A stretch of DNA of 64,000 nt, from the NCBI RefSeq assembly GCF_014649495.1, contig NZ_BMTD01000012.1:124001-188000 (forward strand), in the 5' to 3' direction. The position numbers and the translations under genes were made by a program. Shown here piece by piece: positions 60,927-64,000 of the stretch. The notes beneath the pieces are model-generated. The model saw only the letters and a program-made list of their open reading frames with translations. It was not told the origin of the DNA and searched no databases. The stretch comes from Streptomyces filipinensis. Its GTDB lineage: Bacteria > Actinomycetota > Actinomycetes > Streptomycetales > Streptomycetaceae. Positions within the stretch are counted from its first letter, which is position 1, and each line of letters begins with the position of its first letter.

Positions 60927-61361
60927 TCAAGGCCTCGTCGCCGCGGGTTCGACGGCGTGCTGCCGGGGCGCGGTCACCAGGTAGGGGCGGACGCTCTTGA
61001 CGAGCATCGCCATCTCGTAGCCGAGCACGGCGGCGTCGGCCTCGCGCCCCGCGAGCACGGCGAGGCAGGTGCCGGAGCCGGCGGTGGTGACGAACAGCAG
61101 GGCCGAGTCCAGTTCGACGACGACCTGGCGGACGTCCCCGCCGTCGCCGAACCGGACGCCCGCGCTGCGGCCGAGGGAGTACAGGCCGGAGGCCAGGGCC
61201 GCCATGTGGTCGGCGCTGTCGATGTCGAGACCGTGCACGGACTTCACCAGCCCGTCACAGGACAGGAGCACCGCGCTGGTGGTGTGCGGTACGCGCTGCA
61301 CGAGGCCGCTCAGCAGCCAGTCGAGGTCGGAAGCGTGGGCGGTCGGCGCATCGCTCGCCAT
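60927..61361 (-). CDS. conservon roadblock/LC7 protein (CvnB-type)
   Basis: 144 residues. DLDWLLSGLVQRVPHTTSAVLLSCDGLVKSVHGLD through SADHMAALASGLYSLGRSAGVRFGDGGDVRQVVVELDSALLFVTTAGSGTCLAVLAG is a full roadblock/LC7 domain, expected to regulate the GTPase CvnD. AAGGAG lies upstream of the ATG. Begins 90 bp after the kinase gene. Confidence 0.94.
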   Translation of the reverse strand: MASDAPTAHASDLDWLLSGLVQRVPHTTSAVLLSCDGLVKSVHGLDIDSADHMAALASGLYSLGRSAGVRFGDGGDVRQVVVELDSALLFVTTAGSGTCLAVLAGREADAAVLGYEMAMLVKSVRPYLVTAPRQHAVEPAATRP

Positions 61362-61451
61362 GGTGGATCGACTCCTTGGGTACGGGAAGGTATCTGCGGG
61401 AGCGCTGGGGGTGGTGGGCAGGGGTGGTGGGGGTGGGTACGGTGCGGGCGG

Positions 61452-63980
61452 TCAGCCGGCCGGGGCGCTCCCGTCGGGCCGGCCGACGCCGCGGGCACCG
61501 TCGGACGCGGGCGCGGGGGCCCGCTGCTGGGATATGGGGGTCGGGTCGGTGTGGTCCGGGCCCATGTGGCCTGGGCCGATGTGGTCTGAGCCCCTGTGGT
61601 CTGTGCCCATGGGGGATGGGTCCGGGTGGTGTGAGTCCGTGGGGCCTGTGCCCAGGGGATCCGCGCGCAGGTGCTCTGCGCCGATATGGTCCGCGCCGGC
61701 ATGGTCTGGGCCCCGGTGCCCGGGCTGCTGCGGATGACGCGTCCGCTCGGTGAACTCCACCGGGACGGGCCGGAGGTGATGGCCTGCCATAGGGGCCGCG
61801 TCCATGTGGACGGAGTCCAGGTGGACGGAGTCCATGTGCGTCGCGTCCATGTGCGCGGACGCCCTGTGGGCCGAAAGGGTGGGGGACGAGTCCCTGTGGG
61901 CCGAGGCCGTGCCGGCTGAGCCCGGGGGGCTGCTTGAGTCCATGGGGCCGGAGCCCGGGTGGCTGGAGTCCAGGAAGGCGCTGGAGTCCAGGAAGCCGCT
62001 GGAGTTCATGTGGCCGGAGTCCAGGGGGCCGGCGTCCAGGGCGGGTGGCGCCTGGCTCTCCATGTGCTGCTGGGCCTCGGCGAGTCCGATCCCGCGCTGG
62101 AAGGCCGCCATCAACCCCGGGTCGTGGCCCGGGACGGTGTCCGCCTCCTGGCGCGGCGCGGGTCCACCTCGCAGCTGGGGGACGATGTGCTCCTGGGCAC
62201 GGCGACGGGGCAGCGGCGGCTTGCTCATGGTGCCGCGCACCGTGCCGGTGCGCGGCGTGGGCAGGATGCCCGTGTGCGCCTCGACCGCCGCCCGGTCCCC
62301 GGCGCTGATGCCGGGCGCGGCCTCGGCGGGGGTACGCCGCTCCTGCCGGGCCCCGCGCACGGGAAGCGGTGCCGGGGCGGCTTCGCCGCGTCCGCCGTCG
62401 CCGTTCCCCGCACCGCTCTCGGTGCCGTGTCCGCCGCTCCCGCGCGGGGCGTGGCGGTGCCGACCGGCCACCGGAGCCTGCCCGGCGGCGGATCCCGCGT
62501 CGCCCTCGGAAGCGGACAGGGCGGCCCCGGTTCGCGCTCCGGTGCCGTCCTGCACGGGGCTCGCCTCGCCGCACCCCGCTCCCGGCGCCGGCACGGGCGC
62601 GGGCCCACGTGCCTGCCCCGGCCCGTGCGTCTGTCCGACGGCGTGTCCATGCCCCTGCGCGTACCCCTGCCCCTGCGCAGGCCCCTGGGGCGGCACGTGG
62701 GGCACCGCGCCGGTGTCCGCCCGAGCGTGCGGCCGGGGTGTCCCGGTCCCGGCGGCCGCGCCGGGCACTCCGGGCGCCGTACCCAACAACGCCTGCGGCA
62801 CGACCAGTACGGCCTGCACCCCGCCGTAGATGTTGGTCTGCAGCCGCACATGGATGCCGTGCCGCCGGGCGAGCTGTGAGACGACGTAGAGACCGATGCG
62901 GCCGTCGGCCAGCAGGCTGGCGACGTTGACCTGGTCGGGGTCGTCGAGCAGGGCGTTCATCCGGTTCTGTTCGCCGACGGGCATGCCGAGCCCGCGGTCC
63001 TCGACCTCCACGGCGAGCCCGGAGGTGACGAGGTTGGCGCGGAGCAGCACCTGGGTGTGCGGCGCGGAGAACACCGAGGCGTTCTCGATGAGTTCGGCGA
63101 GCAGATGGATGACGTCGGCGACCGCGTGGCCGCGCAGCTCGCCGTCGATGGGCGGCACGAGTTTCACCCGGGAGTACTGCTCGACCTCCGCGATGGCGGA
63201 GCGCAGGACCTCGGTCATGCTGACCGGGTTGCTCCACTGGCGCCGGGAGACGGCACCGCCGAGCACGGCGAGGTTCTCGGCGTGCCGCCGGATGCGGGTG
63301 GCCAGGTGGTCCACGTGGAACAGGCCCTTGAGCAGGTCGGGATCCTCGATCTCGTTCTCCAGCTCGTCGAGGATCGAGATCTCCCGGTGCACGAGTGACT
63401 GCAGCCGGCGCGCCAGGTTGACGAAGACCTCCAGCTTCTGTTCGTTGCCCGCGTGGCTGGACAGCTGGGCGGCGCGCACGACGGCGGTGACGGCGCCGTC
63501 GTGCGCGCGGGCCAGGTCGGCGGCGAGGAGGTCGAAGTCGTCGGCGTCCGCGGGCGGCCGGCGGCGCGACGAGCGCTGCGGCGGGGCCTCGCCCTGGCGC
63601 AGCGCGTCGACCAGCCCGTGCAGGTCGGCCTCACCGCGCGCGGCGCTGCGGCGCAGTGCGGCGACCCGGTCGGACACCGAGCGGGCGGCGCGGTCGGCGG
63701 CCACGGCGGCGATGAGGATGCCGGCGACGGTCACGGTGACCGCTCCGGCGAGGACGGCCCAGAGCGTGGGCCCGGTGGGCGTGCCCGCGGAGCGGATGCT
63801 GAAGAGGACCGCGGCGGTGGCACTGAGCGCGACCGCGAGGGGCGGCAGCACGGCGAGCCGCATGAGCTGGGGCCGTATGTGCCTCTCGGGCAGTGCGGGA
63901 GCGGGCCGGGCGACCGGTCGCCCGTGCCGGCCACCCTCCCGGCGGTCGGCGCGGGTGGCCGGTGCTCGGAGGTGAGACAT
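61452..63980 (-). CDS. conservon sensor kinase-like protein (CvnA-type) with a long repetitive tail
   Basis: 842 residues. Membrane helices near 41-62 and 72-96 (LPPLAVALSATAAVLF, TLWAVLAGAVTVTVAGILIAA), then a cytoplasmic dimerisation region (VNLARRLQSLVHREISILDELE, FHVDHLATRIRRHAENLAVLGG) and an ATPase domain: LLAELIENASVFSAP (N box), VEDRGLGMP (G box) and GRIGLYVVSQLARRHG. This is a nitrate-sensor-like kinase of conservons. About 440 residues after the ATPase are low-complexity. Two blocks of near-5-residue repeats (HMDAT-HMDSV-HLDSV and HIGAE-HLRAD-PLGTG) lie near the C-terminus. GAGGACG precedes the ATG. Confidence 0.93.
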   Translation of the reverse strand: MSHLRAPATRADRREGGRHGRPVARPAPALPERHIRPQLMRLAVLPPLAVALSATAAVLFSIRSAGTPTGPTLWAVLAGAVTVTVAGILIAAVAADRAARSVSDRVAALRRSAARGEADLHGLVDALRQGEAPPQRSSRRRPPADADDFDLLAADLARAHDGAVTAVVRAAQLSSHAGNEQKLEVFVNLARRLQSLVHREISILDELENEIEDPDLLKGLFHVDHLATRIRRHAENLAVLGGAVSRRQWSNPVSMTEVLRSAIAEVEQYSRVKLVPPIDGELRGHAVADVIHLLAELIENASVFSAPHTQVLLRANLVTSGLAVEVEDRGLGMPVGEQNRMNALLDDPDQVNVASLLADGRIGLYVVSQLARRHGIHVRLQTNIYGGVQAVLVVPQALLGTAPGVPGAAAGTGTPRPHARADTGAVPHVPPQGPAQGQGYAQGHGHAVGQTHGPGQARGPAPVPAPGAGCGEASPVQDGTGARTGAALSASEGDAGSAAGQAPVAGRHRHAPRGSGGHGTESGAGNGDGGRGEAAPAPLPVRGARQERRTPAEAAPGISAGDRAAVEAHTGILPTPRTGTVRGTMSKPPLPRRRAQEHIVPQLRGGPAPRQEADTVPGHDPGLMAAFQRGIGLAEAQQHMESQAPPALDAGPLDSGHMNSSGFLDSSAFLDSSHPGSGPMDSSSPPGSAGTASAHRDSSPTLSAHRASAHMDATHMDSVHLDSVHMDAAPMAGHHLRPVPVEFTERTRHPQQPGHRGPDHAGADHIGAEHLRADPLGTGPTDSHHPDPSPMGTDHRGSDHIGPGHMGPDHTDPTPISQQRAPAPASDGARGVGRPDGSAPAG
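61540..61725 (-). repeat. 15-bp degenerate repeats, block 1 (tail of the CvnA-type kinase)
   Basis: The coding DNA repeats every 15 bp with variations of GTGGTCTGNGCCCAT on the plus strand, about 10-12 units. It encodes pentamers such as HRGSD, HIGPG, HMGPD and HTDPT. Confidence 0.75.
61795..62045 (-). repeat. 15-bp degenerate repeats, block 2
   Basis: A second series with 15-bp period (plus strand, for example GTGGACGGAGTCCAT then GTGCGTCGCGTCCAT), encoding HMDAT, HMDSV, HLDSV and HMDAA. It then becomes SGHMNSSGFLDSSAFLDSS-type units with mixed spacing. Confidence 0.7.
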
Positions 63981-64000
63981 CTGCGTCCTCGTACTGGTCC

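Noticed and set aside
61959..62879. Plus-strand frame opposite the kinase tail
   Set aside because: The minus-strand gene has membrane, dimerisation and ATPase motifs; the plus frame is a low-complexity mirror of the repeats.

Overview
The window is a high-GC actinobacterial chromosome segment, almost certainly from a Streptomyces. The signs are strong third-position GC in all reading frames used, many GTG starts, a conservon (cvnA-B-C-D), a GAF/SpoIIE-type phosphatase, a DUF574-type methyltransferase, MsiK-type sugar permease genes without an ATPase, and several leaderless-looking promoters. No phage, plasmid, IS element or CRISPR array is visible. The only RNA genes are three identical tRNA-Pro(GGG) genes, all on the minus strand.

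Layout. 1-7.4 kb: the end of an amidohydrolase gene, a large NB-ARC/TPR STAND protein with a small partner, tRNA-Pro copy 1, an MFS exporter with its divergent TetR and a well-formed operator region, a membrane protein and a cupin. 7.4-19.8 kb: a carbohydrate (probably inositol-like) catabolic region. It holds two LacI regulators, two Gfo/Idh/MocA dehydrogenases, a poly-gamma-glutamate hydrolase-like protein, a PhyH-type oxygenase, an SDR, an IolE-like isomerase, a ribose-type ABC importer (binding protein, permease, ATPase) and a divergent GntR regulator. 20.0-23.2 kb: a second sugar importer (binding protein plus two permeases, no ATPase). 23.6-26.1 kb: a GAF/PP2C phosphatase and a MASE1 membrane protein whose end runs into tRNA-Pro copy 2. 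26.3-33.9 kb: DUF309, cobF, cobK, a HAD phosphatase, a TauE/SafE transporter, an acyl-CoA ligase, a thiolase and an alpha/beta hydrolase.

34.0-41.6 kb: Dps, DUF3140, an endonuclease III-like protein, a Cof-type HAD, a SAM methyltransferase, a glutamine synthetase-like enzyme with an amidohydrolase (a split FluG arrangement), a NUDIX-like protein and a membrane protein. 41.7-49.1 kb: an APC permease with a frameshifted C-terminus, a bifunctional polysaccharide deacetylase/glycosyltransferase with a small membrane partner, and an ECF sigma factor with a downstream single-pass membrane protein. 49.3-52.4 kb: an SDR, a second MFS exporter and a divergent TetR with two matched operators. 52.5-54.3 kb: tRNA-Pro copy 3 and a split transketolase under a SoxR-like promoter. 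54.4-59.1 kb: a minus-strand run of tdh, kbl, LysR, XRE-cupin, GNAT and MmcQ/YjbR genes. 59.3-64.0 kb: a conservon with a downstream GAF gene; its kinase carries a long degenerate pentamer-repeat tail.

The main functional modules are: two independent exporter/TetR switches; a carbohydrate uptake and oxidation region tied together by a shared 14-bp site near two promoters; threonine degradation (tdh-kbl); and several signalling units (conservon, SpoIIE phosphatase, ECF sigma, STAND protein). All functions are read from motifs by eye. No database search was possible.
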